In this document: positions 53,401-64,000 of the stretch, one piece after another
Layout of the letters: each line of letters starts with the position of its first letter
How positions within the stretch are numbered: the stretch's first letter is position 1
Assembly: GCA_026874595.1 (NCBI GenBank)
Contig: CM049317.1
Coordinates: 31,982,901-32,046,900, forward strand
DNA length: 64,000 nt
Source of the DNA: Sipunculus nudus
Lineage: Eukaryota; Annelida; Sipuncula; Golfingiida; Sipunculidae
Reading direction: 5' to 3'
The notes under the pieces: generated by a model
What the model saw: the letters and a program-made list of their open reading frames with translations, nothing else
Told to the model about the DNA's origin: nothing
Databases searched by the model: none
Position numbers and translations under genes: made by a program

Positions 53401-54500
53401 GTAGTGTAACAAACATGAACTCATGCCATGATATCACTGTGAGCTCACGGTTCTGAATTCACCATGGTGTCACATTTTTGATGTCATCCTGTGATATCAC
53501 TGTGAACTCTCTGTTGTGTAACAGACATGAACTCATGCCATGATATCACTGTGAGCTCACGGTTGTGAATTCACCGTGGTGTCACATTTTTGACGTCATC
53601 CTGTGATATCACTGTGAACTCACTGTTGTGTAACAAACATGAACTCATGCCATGATATCACTGTGATCAAACGGTTGTGAATTCACCGTGGTGTCACATT
53701 AATTATGTCATCCTGTGATATCACTGTGAACTCGCTGTTGTGTAACAGACATGAACTCATGCCATGATATTGCCGTGAGCTCACGGTTGTGAATTCACCG
53801 TGGTGTCACATTTTTGACGTCATCCTGTGATATCACTGTGAACTCACTGTAGTGTAACAAACATGAACTCATGCCATGATATCACTGTGAGCTCACGGTT
53901 CTGAATTCACCATGGTGTCACATTTTTGATGTCATCCTGTGATATCACTGTGAACTCTCTGTTGTGTAACAGACATGAACTCATGCCATGATATCACTGT
54001 GAGCTCACGGTTGTGAATTCACCGTGGTGTCACATTTTTGACGTCATCCTGTGATATCACTGTGAACTCACTGTTGTGTAACAAACATGAACTCATGCCA
54101 TGATATCACTGTGAGCTCACGGTTGTGAATTCACCGTGATGTCACATTTTTGACGTCATCCTGTGATATCACTGTGAACTCACTGTTGTGTAACAAACAT
54201 GAACTCATGCCATGATATCACTGTGAGCTCACGGTTGTGAATTCACCGTGATGTCACATTTTTGACGTCACTCTGTGATATCACTGTGAACTCACTGTTG
54301 TGTAACAAACATGAACTCATGCCATGATATCACTGTGAGCTGACGGTTGTGATTTCACCGTGGTGTCACATTTTTGACGTCACTCTGTGATATCACTGTG
54401 AACTCAATGTTGTGTAACAAACATGAACTCACTGCAGTGACCTAACCATGAGTTCACAGTTGGTTCATAGTTATGAACTCACACACGTGACTCTCTAATG
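50500..54500. repeat. Satellite S2, 112-bp period, about 36 copies, with higher-order repeats
   Basis: GAGCTCACGG landmarks at 54001, 54113 and 54225 give an exact 112-bp period, and the same unit can be followed back to about 50510 with growing divergence. Each monomer carries GATATCACTGTGA, the perfect palindromes GTGAGCTCAC and GTGAATTCAC, GGTGTCAC and usually TTTGACGTCATCC. A variant monomer with GTGATCAAACGG occurs at 53215 and again 448 bp later (four monomers), and pairs near 52820/53043 repeat at about 223 bp, showing higher-order duplication. The right-hand copies are the most homogeneous. Confidence 0.95.
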
Positions 54501-54532
54501 ATATCACAGTGATCTCGAGGTTAGCTCACGTC

Positions 54533-55010
54533 TTGACTGGGTCCATACCTGTTCACACTTAGCATCAGAATGTGACTCTTGAATGAAACAAATACCTTTA
54601 TCCATGTCATGTTTATAATACCAGTTAAATAGTTTTCTTCTTTTCACATAATTCCTAATTCCATTTGCATTAATACTTAACACTTTAAAATCTAAATATG
54701 TATCTTTTTCTGCAGTTTTAACCGTCACTTTACTACAAAGTGTGTAATAAAATATAATGTCAATGAAATCATATCCAAAAGAATACACTGACATTTGCAT
54801 GTACTCACGTGAAAATATATTTTAATATATACTGCTGCATACCAATATTCGAACATCATATATAACATAACCATTGTGTGTCCTTGTTTTGTACTATATC
54901 CATCTGTTGTAGATATAATGTGTAGCACAAAGATACCTAAATAAAGATGTTTTAACAATGAACACTGATTTAAGAGACACAGATGCCTAACATGAAACAT
55001 TAATACAAAA
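54533..55010 (-). mobile_element. LINE C, endonuclease N-terminus and ORF1-ORF2 spacer
   Basis: On the minus strand LDFKVLSINANGIRNYVKRR, KLFNWYYKHD and CFIQESHSDAKCEQVWTQ are the start of the L1-type apurinic endonuclease (NANG and Q-E-x-H motifs). Coding similarity ends at the satellite edge at 54533 and resumes in phase at 31702. About 54800-55010 probably represents the spacer between ORF1 and ORF2. The copy is interrupted again at about 55012 by element H1. Confidence 0.85.
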
Positions 55011-55011
55011 T

Positions 55012-56755
55012 ATAAACAAGTGACCCATGGGTCATGACGCTCAGCTGACTGGGAAGAGATTCGCAAAAGGAAGTTTTATCATCTGAATGGTTGTATATAC
55101 CCATTCAACTTAAGCATCAAACAGATTAACCAACAGGCCAAAAATGTGTCTGTTTTTATATGTCTCAAAATAGAGAAAAAATGCGTAAAAAATACAAGTG
55201 GCACCACCAGTCTGCAGAAACTAATAAAAAGACTTAATGGTCAATATGCATCCAAAGAATCATGGTGATCTCTGCATTAGTTGTTACAACTTGTGCCATA
55301 TAAACAGATGACAGCATCCTTAAAGGTCTCAAAAATAGAGAAAAAATTTCGAAAAATTGAATAAAATATAGGTGGAACCACCAGTCTGCAGAAACTGATG
55401 AAACACTCCATAAGCAATATCTATCCAAAGAATTATGGTGATCTCTGCATTAGTTGTTCAGATACTTCAGCTTTTGTATCAAATTGTTCATTATTCTGAG
55501 GGATACTTCGGAGTCCTATAGCTTGCAGAATATGGGAAACAGAGACCTAATTTCAGGTTTCCACAGACACTTTTCATGGGCCTCCTTGCATGACAAGAAT
55601 GCAGATTCTAGGTCCAGTTGTTATGATTTGTACCCTGTTGACAGATAATCACATCTTTAAAGCTCTCAAAAATAGACAAAAAAATTGTAAAAATTTGAAA
55701 AAAATAGAGGTGGCCCACCCAATCTGCAGAAACTGATGGAACACCTCATGATCAATATGTATGCCAAAAATCATGACCATCAGTGTTGTAGTTATTGAGA
55801 TGATGCAGTTTTTTTTTATCAAATTTTCCATTATTCTGGGGGGTAATTGGGAGCCCTACAGATCAAAGGATATGGGTAACAGAGACCTAATTTCAGGTTT
55901 CCATGGAGACTTTTTATGGATCTCCCTGTGTGTCAGGAATGAAGATTCAAGGTCCAGTCTTTACGATTTGTGCCCTGTTAACAGATGTTCACATTTTTAA
56001 AAGTCTAAAAATAGAGAAAACAATTCGTAAAATATCGAAAAATATAGGTGGCGCCAGCAGTCTGCAGAAACTGATGAAACATCTAATGATCAATATGTAT
56101 GCCAAAAATTATGACCATCAGTGATGAAGTTAATGAGATTTTGAAGTTTTTTTATGAAATTTTTGACAATTCTGGGGGGTACTTTGGGCCCCATAGCTCA
56201 AAGGATTTGGGTAACGGAGACCTAATTTCTGGTTTCCATGGAGACTTTTCATAGGTCTCTCAAAGTGTCAACAATTGAAGATTCAAGTTCCAGTCTTTAC
56301 GATTTGTGCCCTGTTAACAGATGTTCACATTTTTAAAGGTCTCAAAAATAGAGAAAAATATTCGTAAAAAAATCGAAATATACAGGTGGCGCCACCAGTC
56401 TGCAGAAACTGACGGAACATCTCATGATCAATTTGTATGCCAAAAATCATGACCATCAGTGATGTAGTTAAAGAGATATTGAAGGTTTTGTATGAAATGT
56501 TTCATTTTTACTTTGGGGCCCAATAGCTCGAAGGATATGGGTAACAGAGACCTAATTTCTGGTTTCCAAGGAGATTTTTCATCGACCTCTCAGAATGTCA
56601 AGTTACAAGATTGTAAGTCCGGCGGTTACGATTTGTGCCATGTTAACGGACAGACGGACAGACGGACATACGGACAGACAGACTGACGGACAGACGGACG
56701 ACGGACAAAGAGTGATCGCTATAGCTCAGCATGACTGAAAGTCAGCTGAGCTAAA
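55012..56755 (+). mobile_element. Tandem-core element H1 (best-preserved copy)
   Basis: The left end has TGACCCATGGGTCA (55021-55034) and GCTCAGCTGAC (55039-55049). The right end has a GGAC/GACA tract (about 56645-56705) and a hairpin at 56722-56753 with GTCAGCTGAGC (56741-56751), the exact inverse of the left 11-mer. The stem is about 14 bp with one bulged A and a GAA loop. The core holds units of about 337 bp marked by GGTGGCGCCACCAGTCTGCAG or variants at 55372, 55708, 56048 and 56385, plus a partial one at 55198. It lies between ORF1 and ORF2 of LINE C, so it inserted after that LINE. No coding capacity. Confidence 0.8.
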
Positions 56756-57345
56756 ATCAAAGTGGTATATCTGACATAGTGGTGCCTTACCAAAGACCTA
56801 AAAAAGACCTGGACCAGTTCTAAAAAAAATCTTAAGTTTTTCTTCATCACCCTTTCGGTATCACATCATACATTTTTAACTGAAAAGAATTCTGTCTGAT
56901 CTACTTTGTTTTCAATACATCATCCAACTGTTGACCATACTTCACAGTGAAGATCTTATCTTTATGATCTTTGACAAATACATTTCCATTCCATGTCCAT
57001 GCATCTTTAAATCTTTTATCATTTTTTACTCTGTTTTAAAGCTTTTGCATTTCCATACACGTCGTCCATTATTGTAACTCCAGTATTTTTTAGTTCCTTT
57101 CTGGCTTTCATTACCGTTAGTTTATCTTCTCTGGAGATGAATTTAACAAAGATATCTCTATTAAAGTCTTTCCGGGGAGACCCTACCCTGTGTGCCACAT
57201 CGATGGTATCTGGCTTTATTGTGACATTCAACTATCTCTGAAAAAGGGAGAGAGCATCCTGTTTTATGTCACTTAATTTGTGAAACAAGTCGTGCATGAT
57301 AATGCCATATATCCGTTCCCAATTATTGTAACATTATCAACTATG
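56756..57345 (-). mobile_element. LINE C, ORF1 C-terminal remnant (5' truncated)
   Basis: On the minus strand MHDLFHKLSDIKQDALSLFQ (about 57295-57240), then after a stop LNVTIKPDTIDVAHRVGSP, RDIFVKFISREDKLTVMKAR, GVTIMDDVYGNAKALK and, in a shifted frame, AWTWNGNVFVKDHKDK near 57000. This is the C-terminal half of an L1/Tx1-type ORF1 (nucleic-acid-binding chaperone; IVKF.SREDK motif). The N-terminal half is absent, consistent with 5' truncation or loss near 57345. It is on the same strand as and directly upstream of the ORF2 start at 54.7 kb once element H1 is discounted. Confidence 0.82.
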
Positions 57346-59084
57346 TGTGTGGGTTAGCTAAGTGTTTTAGAGGTAGGCTAGATATTATTTGTAGGAAAAA
57401 GTTAGAGCCAAATCCTATTCGTCTTTTAAATCTTTATAAACATTTAATTATTAGCCGCTTTTTATTGTAAGCAAATCAAAGTGATCTTTAATTGCATATT
57501 CGGCGGCCCTGCTAGTGTGTCAATTTGAGCTAAGCATCATAAGCATAATAAACAATAATTCTCGGGAATATGTTTATGTTTAACCTTTGAAATATAATTT
57601 GATGTATACAGGCCCTTGGCATTGATGAAGCTCATATTACGAGATGTCGTGTACAGTATTAAATCTGAGAACAATAAGTTATCACACTGATAAAAAATGC
57701 AGTCGAGGAGAATAGGGATACAATGTGATTTTTTAAGTGTGCGAAAATAAAATCTAACATACATTACAAGGTTAAATTTATGCAGTATTAAAAGGGTGTT
57801 GATTCTGAAGTGGTTGCAAAAGTCCACAATTTTTTTTTATATAACAATTGTATACTTTTTTTCAGGTAACACATCAGCCCTCAACCACTAAATAATCACT
57901 AATGCAAAATACAGCTATCTTCATACAACCCAGTTATTTGACGTCAAAGTTTTATTAAAACATTCATTGTTTGAAGCATAATTGTTCTTTGGAAGCTCCT
58001 CCTGGCTTTACAAACGTAGAATAAGCGAACATATGTGATATTTATCAGATAAATTAGAAGTATTATACAGGTATTAGATAACCCTGTTCGTTGAATATGC
58101 AGTGGCGTCGTTATCACAAATATCAAACTTTTAAGCTTTAAAAAAAAATTACATTTTTTTTATTATAGCTTAGCTCTTTGTGGTCATCTGAGAATTTAAA
58201 AGAAGGACCTTTGTCCTATGTTTGGGACCAGGGGAAGGGGGAACGCATCCAAATGACGGAAGTTACCTGTGTTGAAGAAGCAGAGGTTGCTATCTTGACT
58301 GCTTAGCTGTGAACTCAAACATGTCACAGGTTCTGAAAATGATGGCGTGGTACTAATCATTGTGAACATTGACGGTTGACAAGGCTCCGTCGTAGGAACT
58401 TATTCTTACAAATCTTAGAGAAGGATAAAATGTGCAGCTAATTGCATTCCTTGTGAAAACTATAATCAATTTCATTTAACAATAGACTGTTCATGTGGTC
58501 AGCTTCATAATTGCCGTGTTATTTTTTTCCGAATTTCAAATCATCAGGGTTTCTTTATTGCGACATCACCATGCAATAACCCACACAGTATACGTTCATT
58601 AATATATTAATTATTTAAAATGTGCGTAAAATCTGATCAAACTTAAAAACATGGAACGATTTTTTATTATTAGCAAATAAAAATAAAAAGTATTTTAAAA
58701 ATCTGACAATATTGATTATACAATGTTTGCTTTTCCGGTTACAAAAGTTCAGTTGCTGTATATATTATCCACTTTTTGCCTCTAGACTTATATATGTATA
58801 GATATATGGATACTTGAGATACCAAGAGGAATACAGTATAGGTAAAAATTCACCCCAGGTGTTTTTTGGTCGCCTTATTCCCGAGGGTTTTATTTTGTTT
58901 GATTATTCTCCTACAGCGAGTATTGCAAATTTGAAATCCTCGAGAACTTGAACCCAGCCACAATATTATTATCATTAAAAAGCAGTTCGAACAGGAACAT
59001 AGAAAATCGCCTGGAATTTCTGTTTATACTTTATTGTCTCATAACTGATCCGGTCATCCAAGGCTCTGACCGCCCATCTCCTCC
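57346..59084. other. Intergenic AT-rich DNA, no gene recognised
   Basis: Short open frames on both strands (57537-57827, 57944-58126) lack recognisable motifs. No repeat family identified. Confidence 0.4.
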
Positions 59085-59360
59085 CCGCCAACCTAGGCAA
59101 CTACCACCCAGACCCTCCCCGACAACGAATCCAATACAGCAAACCAAAGTAACTACCACCAAGTGCCTCCAAAAAACAAATAAAATACAGTCAGCCAAAG
59201 CAAGTACCGCCAAGACCCTCCAAGACAATGAAACCTGATACAATCAGCCAAGGCAACTACTGCCCAGCCCCTACCCGACAATGAATCAAATATGGTTAGC
59301 CCAGGCAACTACCGTCCTGCCAACTACTGCCCAGATCCTCCCCGACAACCAATCCGAATA
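59085..59360. repeat. Minisatellite, about 53-bp unit, about 5 copies
   Basis: Units of the type GCCAAGGCAACTACTGCCCA plus CCCTCCCCGACAATGAATC recur at about 59087, 59141, 59194, 59247 and 59299, with a partial internal duplication in the last. Open frames on both strands translate the repeat (PPRPSPTTNP on +) and are probably not genes. Confidence 0.8.
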
Positions 59361-60369
59361 TGCGTGCAATAACAAGCGTCATGGTTAAATAAGCATTTGT
59401 CGCAGAAGCATATGACTGCAAAATAATGTATAAATCCTCGTAACTAAATCCAGTCAAAATCATTTGTGGATATTTACACTCAGCAAACCTTAAAACATTT
59501 TTTTTCATGTCTTCAATGCAATTTTTGGTCAAAAATTTTACAAAACCATGCTTTTGCGAAGACCTGGAAATCGCGTCATTCGGGAACAATATGTATAACT
59601 TTCAAATTGCAATTTCTTGAAAATCCCTCATCAAAAGATTTTTTTCTTGACAGTTTTTTAATCTCCAGATATTGAAGTATAAATTGGCAATAACATTTTC
59701 TTATGCACTTTTTATTGCCTTAACTGCAGTTCGCCAATGCTGTGTATACCTGAAGAATAACTAAATATTTGTTTAATTTTAAGAGAATCAGAAAGGTAAA
59801 CTTAGATAAAAGGAAGCTGAAATGATTGCATTAATGTGAATGTTCAATATGTATTTGTACGTGTTTATGCATATGTGTTTATATATATGTAATATGTATG
59901 TTGTGTGTTTACTTGTATAATATAAAAGAAAACAATACTATCTGACTCCATCAACGGCCATCAACATTAACCAAAGTCAGTCCACCAGTTCAGTTCCCCA
60001 TGTTGCTCCTCAGATAAAATGAAATTGATAAAAAGATTGATAGCAAACCATTCAAGGCAAGCAGTGTATTTTGTAGACTACATAGAAGAGAATAGAGCAA
60101 CACACAACTGAAAAAGAGTTTGAATATATTAATTATGTAAATCAAAAGAAACACTTCTCCATGAGACACTCATGTGTTTAAAAAAAATTGATAAAGAGTC
60201 CATCATAAAGTGGATATACACCAAAAAAAAGCCAGACGGTAAAGGCTAACCTTAATGCTGGAAGCTGGAAGTTTTCATTCCGATATTAATAAATTAATTA
60301 ATTAATAAATGAATCAATATATCACATTCAGTCAGACTAGTAATTCACTTTGGCCAATACTCAAATTAT
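59361..60369. other. Intergenic DNA, no gene recognised
   Basis: AT-rich. A minus-strand frame (59296-59589) runs into the minisatellite and is not convincing. Confidence 0.4.
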
Positions 60370-60573
60370 TTGGCCTGTTGCTTTGTACACATGTATAACA
60401 AAGGTTACCGTGCAGACAGTTCCAATTATAATCCGTTCCTGATGCATGTCCTGCCCGTTACTCAGTATGCAAACAAGCTCTTGTGGCTAACCCAGAGACT
60501 GCCTGGACGGAACCGGTACCGTCATTTCGTCAGCATTATCGCACCAACGAGACACAAAGACAAGTTCGTATAA
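60370..60573 (+). pseudogene. Short coding relic similar to 5705-5932
   Basis: The frame contains YRADSSNYNPFLMHVLPVTQ, YANKLLWLTQRL and SIIAPTRHKDKF. Protein and DNA align with the relic near 5.8 kb (ADSSNYNPFLM against TDSTNWDRFIM). Weak GPCR-like spacing as described there; family not proven. No splice sites or larger frame are evident. Confidence 0.25.
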
Positions 60574-62243
60574 GTTGACGAGTTTTGAGATGGTCATGGA
60601 CACCGATCAGCTCAGGGTTTAGCGCTCTGAAGCTGGAGATCTACATACGCTTTTGGACATAGTTGGAATAGTGCCTATGGATTTTCTGCAGGCTCTATCG
60701 GTGGGTATTATTATTATTAATATTATCAAGTAGTTGTTATAAATGTATTTCCTTATAATGTTTTAGCATTTGATATGAATGGTACCGGGAAAGTTCAGGC
60801 AACCCAATAATATAAAACACCAAATATGATATAAACGTTATGTAGCCATTCACATAGTTTCCGAAACGTTTATATCTTTATCTACAATATATATCCGGCC
60901 TGAATTCATTCAGTAATTTCAGTTAGGTTGTTATATAAAGTATATTTCTACCTAGTATAGTTTTATTTATAATACCCAGTATCTTATGGCATGATTAACA
61001 ATAGGATATTTACATACATTCTCAATTTATTCCATTTCTTTCGTTATTTACGTATTTTGCCGACAATTTCCAAGTTTTTCGGTGTACAAATATAAGGGCA
61101 TAATATTTCAACATTAATCGGGTGAAGTGAAAAACAAATTAAATACCCTATTATTCTTTTGTGATACATGTTTAAATTACTGACGGTCAATAGACCATTT
61201 CAGCATCTCGCGACTCGCAATGCATGCTAGTCAGGGTCAAATGTCACCATTACCAAAACACGTTCCTTGATCAGACATGTGCAATGCAGAAATGGCGGAA
61301 CGTCACGTTCCAACCCTTTCTATATATCCATTAATATTTTCAGTGGACGCCTCACATAGAAAATGGCACTCTTTATAAGTGTTACACATTGCTCCTAAGC
61401 AGGTTAGAGCTCTTCTGCTGGCCTTTTTAAACAAAATGTAACAAATACGGGCACTTGTGCAATCGCTCACTCCATGTGGCTCAAAGAATCACACTGGTGA
61501 AATATTCAAGTGGACACGTGACGGTGCTTCACATTTAACTTATTAATATGTAGACATGTCTTTGTCAACACTTTTATATTAAGGTTAGTAACCATTTATT
61601 ATTCATGAGTATTTAGATTAGATAAACTTTTTTTTCTCGAAATGCATCTTTATAACCATCTCAAATTTCATTGTCCTGATTCCTGTGTTAATAACAGTTT
61701 ATTTTATATAAATATAATACTGTTATGTTGAAGGCCAGTGTTTCAAGACATAATTTCCTTTAGTCCAGATAATGCTTTAATATTTTTATATTTCCTAATA
61801 ATAATTCAAACTAATCGCTGAGGAACTAATGAATACTGATAACTCTCTGACCCTGTCATGGACAAAACGGAATCGTCCGAAATGTTTCCGTAAATGTTCA
61901 CAGTTCAGCATGCACAACTGCGGGACAAGATTATTGTTATTTCAAAATTTACAAAAATGTCTTTAACTCTTGGGTAACGGGATGGTAAATATAATTTATA
62001 ATATAGCTTTTGGGGAGCTTTTTTATTTGTCACTGTTAATGCGTAATATATTAAAATATTAACCTTCTGTTGAAGATGCTTATGGCTTTCATGATCTAGG
62101 ATAAATATTTAAGTGTCAAAGAACTTGAGAAAATATGATTATTAGAGAGTTTTTGTATGGTATGGTTTTTTTCATGGATTTGCCAATGTCATCTCTTAAC
62201 ATTTGCAGAAATATAATATTTATATATAAATTATGCTACTGGC

Positions 62244-62245
<2 letters not shown>
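60574..62245. other. Intergenic DNA, no gene recognised
   Basis: Mostly AT-rich. A more GC-balanced stretch at about 61180-61480 includes an ATGGCGGAACGTCACG segment but shows no supported gene. Confidence 0.4.

Positions 62246-62301
<56 letters not shown>
62246..62301. repeat. (TA)n microsatellite
   Basis: Pure alternating TA; the + frame across it reads IYIYIY. Confidence 0.95.
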
Positions 62302-62305
<4 letters not shown>

Positions 62306-62882
62306 CTGGACATCACAAATAAAGCAGACCATTATCACTAAATAAACATTTTACTTAAACATGACATGTCAGTTGAACGATTTAAACATGACTAAAACGC
62401 AGTGGGAAAAAGCAAATATATATACTATATGGGAGTCCTTTTATAGCATACATTTTTTTCAGCTTTCATTTTCCTTTTTTATAGTTTTTTTTATGGAGTT
62501 TAACACTAATAAATTCTTGAGAATCCTCAGAATACAGAGTGTATAATATGTATGCTAAAAATAATATACTTTTACTATAAAATTATTAAATTTTACTTCA
62601 TACAAGTGCTTTGGGCCACCTGCTGTTAGACAGGGGCACAATATCAGGGGCGTCATTATAGGGGGATCCCCCCACTTTTTGGCAAGGGGGGATGGCCAAT
62701 GTTATCATCCCCCCCCCCCCTTTTCAGAGAATAATATTATAATATTGCAAATGAAATATATTAATAAATACAATTGAAGACTTTTCAACCATTTACTAAA
62801 AAATGTTATATCTATACCTTGCTTTGAATTAGAAAATAACTTATTTTCTAATTACAATATTATAAATATTTGAAATATAAAT
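62302..62882. other. AT-rich DNA with a GGGGGATCCCCCC inverted repeat
   Basis: 62650-62725 contains GGCGTCATTATAGGGGGATC, a short G5/C6 inverted repeat and a C homopolymer tract (about 62707-62720). No gene. Confidence 0.5.
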
Positions 62883-62958
62883 AAATATATATATATATAT
62901 ATATATATAATCATAATATAAATAGATACATATATATAGATATCATATATATATAGAG

Positions 62959-63015
<57 letters not shown>

Positions 63016-63040
63016 TTTATATATATATATATATACATAG
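62883..63040. repeat. Interrupted (TA)n microsatellite
   Basis: Successive TA tracts with GATA and ATAG interruptions. Confidence 0.9.
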
Positions 63041-63390
63041 TTTGATAGGTCACTCAGAGACGCTGAAAAAGGAATATATGTGTGTGTGTTTTCAAATATA
63101 CAAAGTCATCCACCCAACCCTGGAAGAAAAATTGTCGCCACTGCACAATATACACCGATACACTGAATATCAAAGGGGCAGACCATATATGCATGTGTGT
63201 ACCTTTCATGTACCATATACCTTTCATCAATCAATAAACAATTCATGCTTAATTGGTGTTTTATGCATGGAGATTTTGGGAGTGTGTTGCCTCCCCTACA
63301 TTTTTTTTGGAAAATTGTAATATATTAGGTCTGTATGAAGCATATAAAGGCAGTTTCCTTGGAACATATAAGATATTGACTGCATAAATC

Positions 63391-63394
<4 letters not shown>
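63041..63394. other. Unassigned DNA between two TA tracts
   Basis: A 92-codon open frame at 63042-63320 has no recognisable motif and no coding context. Confidence 0.3.
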
Positions 63395-63466
<72 letters not shown>

Positions 63467-63475
63467 GTATATGTA
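63395..63475. repeat. (TA)n microsatellite
   Basis: A TA tract with two G interruptions near its end. Confidence 0.95.
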
Positions 63476-64000
63476 GCCATTTATTTTAATATGTTAATAT
63501 AGACATAAACATTGAAGTTTATCTTTCAGATTTAAAATTCATTAAAATCATTCTATCATGAACAAAAGTGGCGGGGGGGGGGGGGGACTTGCTGCCACTT
63601 CCCTTTACAGAGATATGTGTCAAGCACTGGTTCTACATTATTAAAGAGCTGAAATATTATATCATAATAGATATTAGTGAAAAAGGTGTAATATATTTCT
63701 CTCAAGTGTTATTTAATCATTTGTACTTCTACTGATCCACTACCTACAGATATTTGACAGATTAGTAAAAACGTCAAGAGTATGCCCTTTAACTCTAATT
63801 AATTCGAATCAATGGCAGAGGCCAGAAAAAATATAGCTTTTTATATATTGTAATTTTGATGCATGGCACATAATTGTTATTTAGAGGATGTTGCAATGAA
63901 GCTTTTTTCTCACCTCCCCCCCCCCCCCCCCCTTTCCCCATTGGTATCAAATGGCTCACTCCTTAGCAGAAACTTGGCATCAGGCATAACTAAATAAGAC
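63476..64000. other. AT-rich DNA with poly-G and poly-C tracts
   Basis: A G run at about 63572-63587 and a C run at about 63915-63932. No gene recognised. Confidence 0.5.

Noticed and set aside
50500-54500. CRISPR-like array because of regular palindromic repeats
   Set aside because: Monomers are directly tandem with no unique spacers, the context is eukaryotic, and the 112-bp period with gradual divergence is typical of satellite DNA.
59031-59243. Opposed open frames over 58948-59243
   Set aside because: Both translate the 53-bp minisatellite, so openness comes from repeat periodicity.
61180-61480. GC-balanced stretch with ATGGCGGAACGTCACG as a promoter and first exon
   Set aside because: No long frame, splice donor or downstream exon could be tied to it.

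Overview
This window looks like AT-rich non-coding DNA from an invertebrate animal, most likely a mollusc and probably a bivalve. That is an inference from the repeat repertoire: L1/Tx1-type LINEs, a Ty3/gypsy element with a PNMA-like Gag, and tandem-core elements ending in GGAC-rich tracts and a GCTCAGC hairpin. There are no bacterial genes, no rRNA or tRNA genes that I can see, and no convincing complete host gene. The only long open frame is a retrotransposon gag.

Layout. 1-870 holds the decayed 3' end of a LINE. 871-9955 is mostly unassigned AT-rich DNA with microsatellites, one 57-bp tandem duplication and a short receptor-like coding relic (5.7-5.9 kb). 9956-12870 is a truncated Ty3/gypsy-like element: an intact Gag frame, a protease that has lost its catalytic Asp, and a reverse transcriptase with a YLDE active site, ending abruptly before RNase H and integrase. 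15338-19320 is LINE A (+), endonuclease plus reverse transcriptase, broken by frameshifts. 21771-27815 is LINE B (+), split by a 2,219-bp insert (22846-25064) that starts TG, ends CA and is flanked by 5-bp direct repeats, so it looks like a solo LTR. LINE C lies on the minus strand and meets LINE B tail to tail near 27.83 kb.

LINE C is the key to the rest of the window. Its 3' two thirds are at 27850-31704. Its endonuclease N-terminus is at 54533-54740 and its ORF1 remnant at 56840-57345. The two halves of the endonuclease frame meet at the same codon, with a shared GTC at both breakpoints, so the 22.8 kb between 31705 and 54532 is best read as inserted DNA. That insert is bordered by two related satellite arrays (about 180-bp and 112-bp periods, both rich in TCAC/GTGA palindromes). 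Between them lie nested tandem-core elements with subterminal inverted repeats and a 3' hairpin (Helentron/HINE-like architecture), a GGTTCC-ended DNA-transposon-like segment with minus-strand exon relics, and a 1.85-kb element with long palindromic inverted repeats. A further tandem-core element (55.0-56.75 kb) sits between ORF1 and ORF2 of LINE C.

57.3-64 kb is AT-rich sequence with a 53-bp minisatellite, a second receptor-like relic and long (TA)n and poly-G/C tracts. The window is therefore a layered record of transposition. The satellite-bounded 22.8-kb insertion is the most unusual structure in it.
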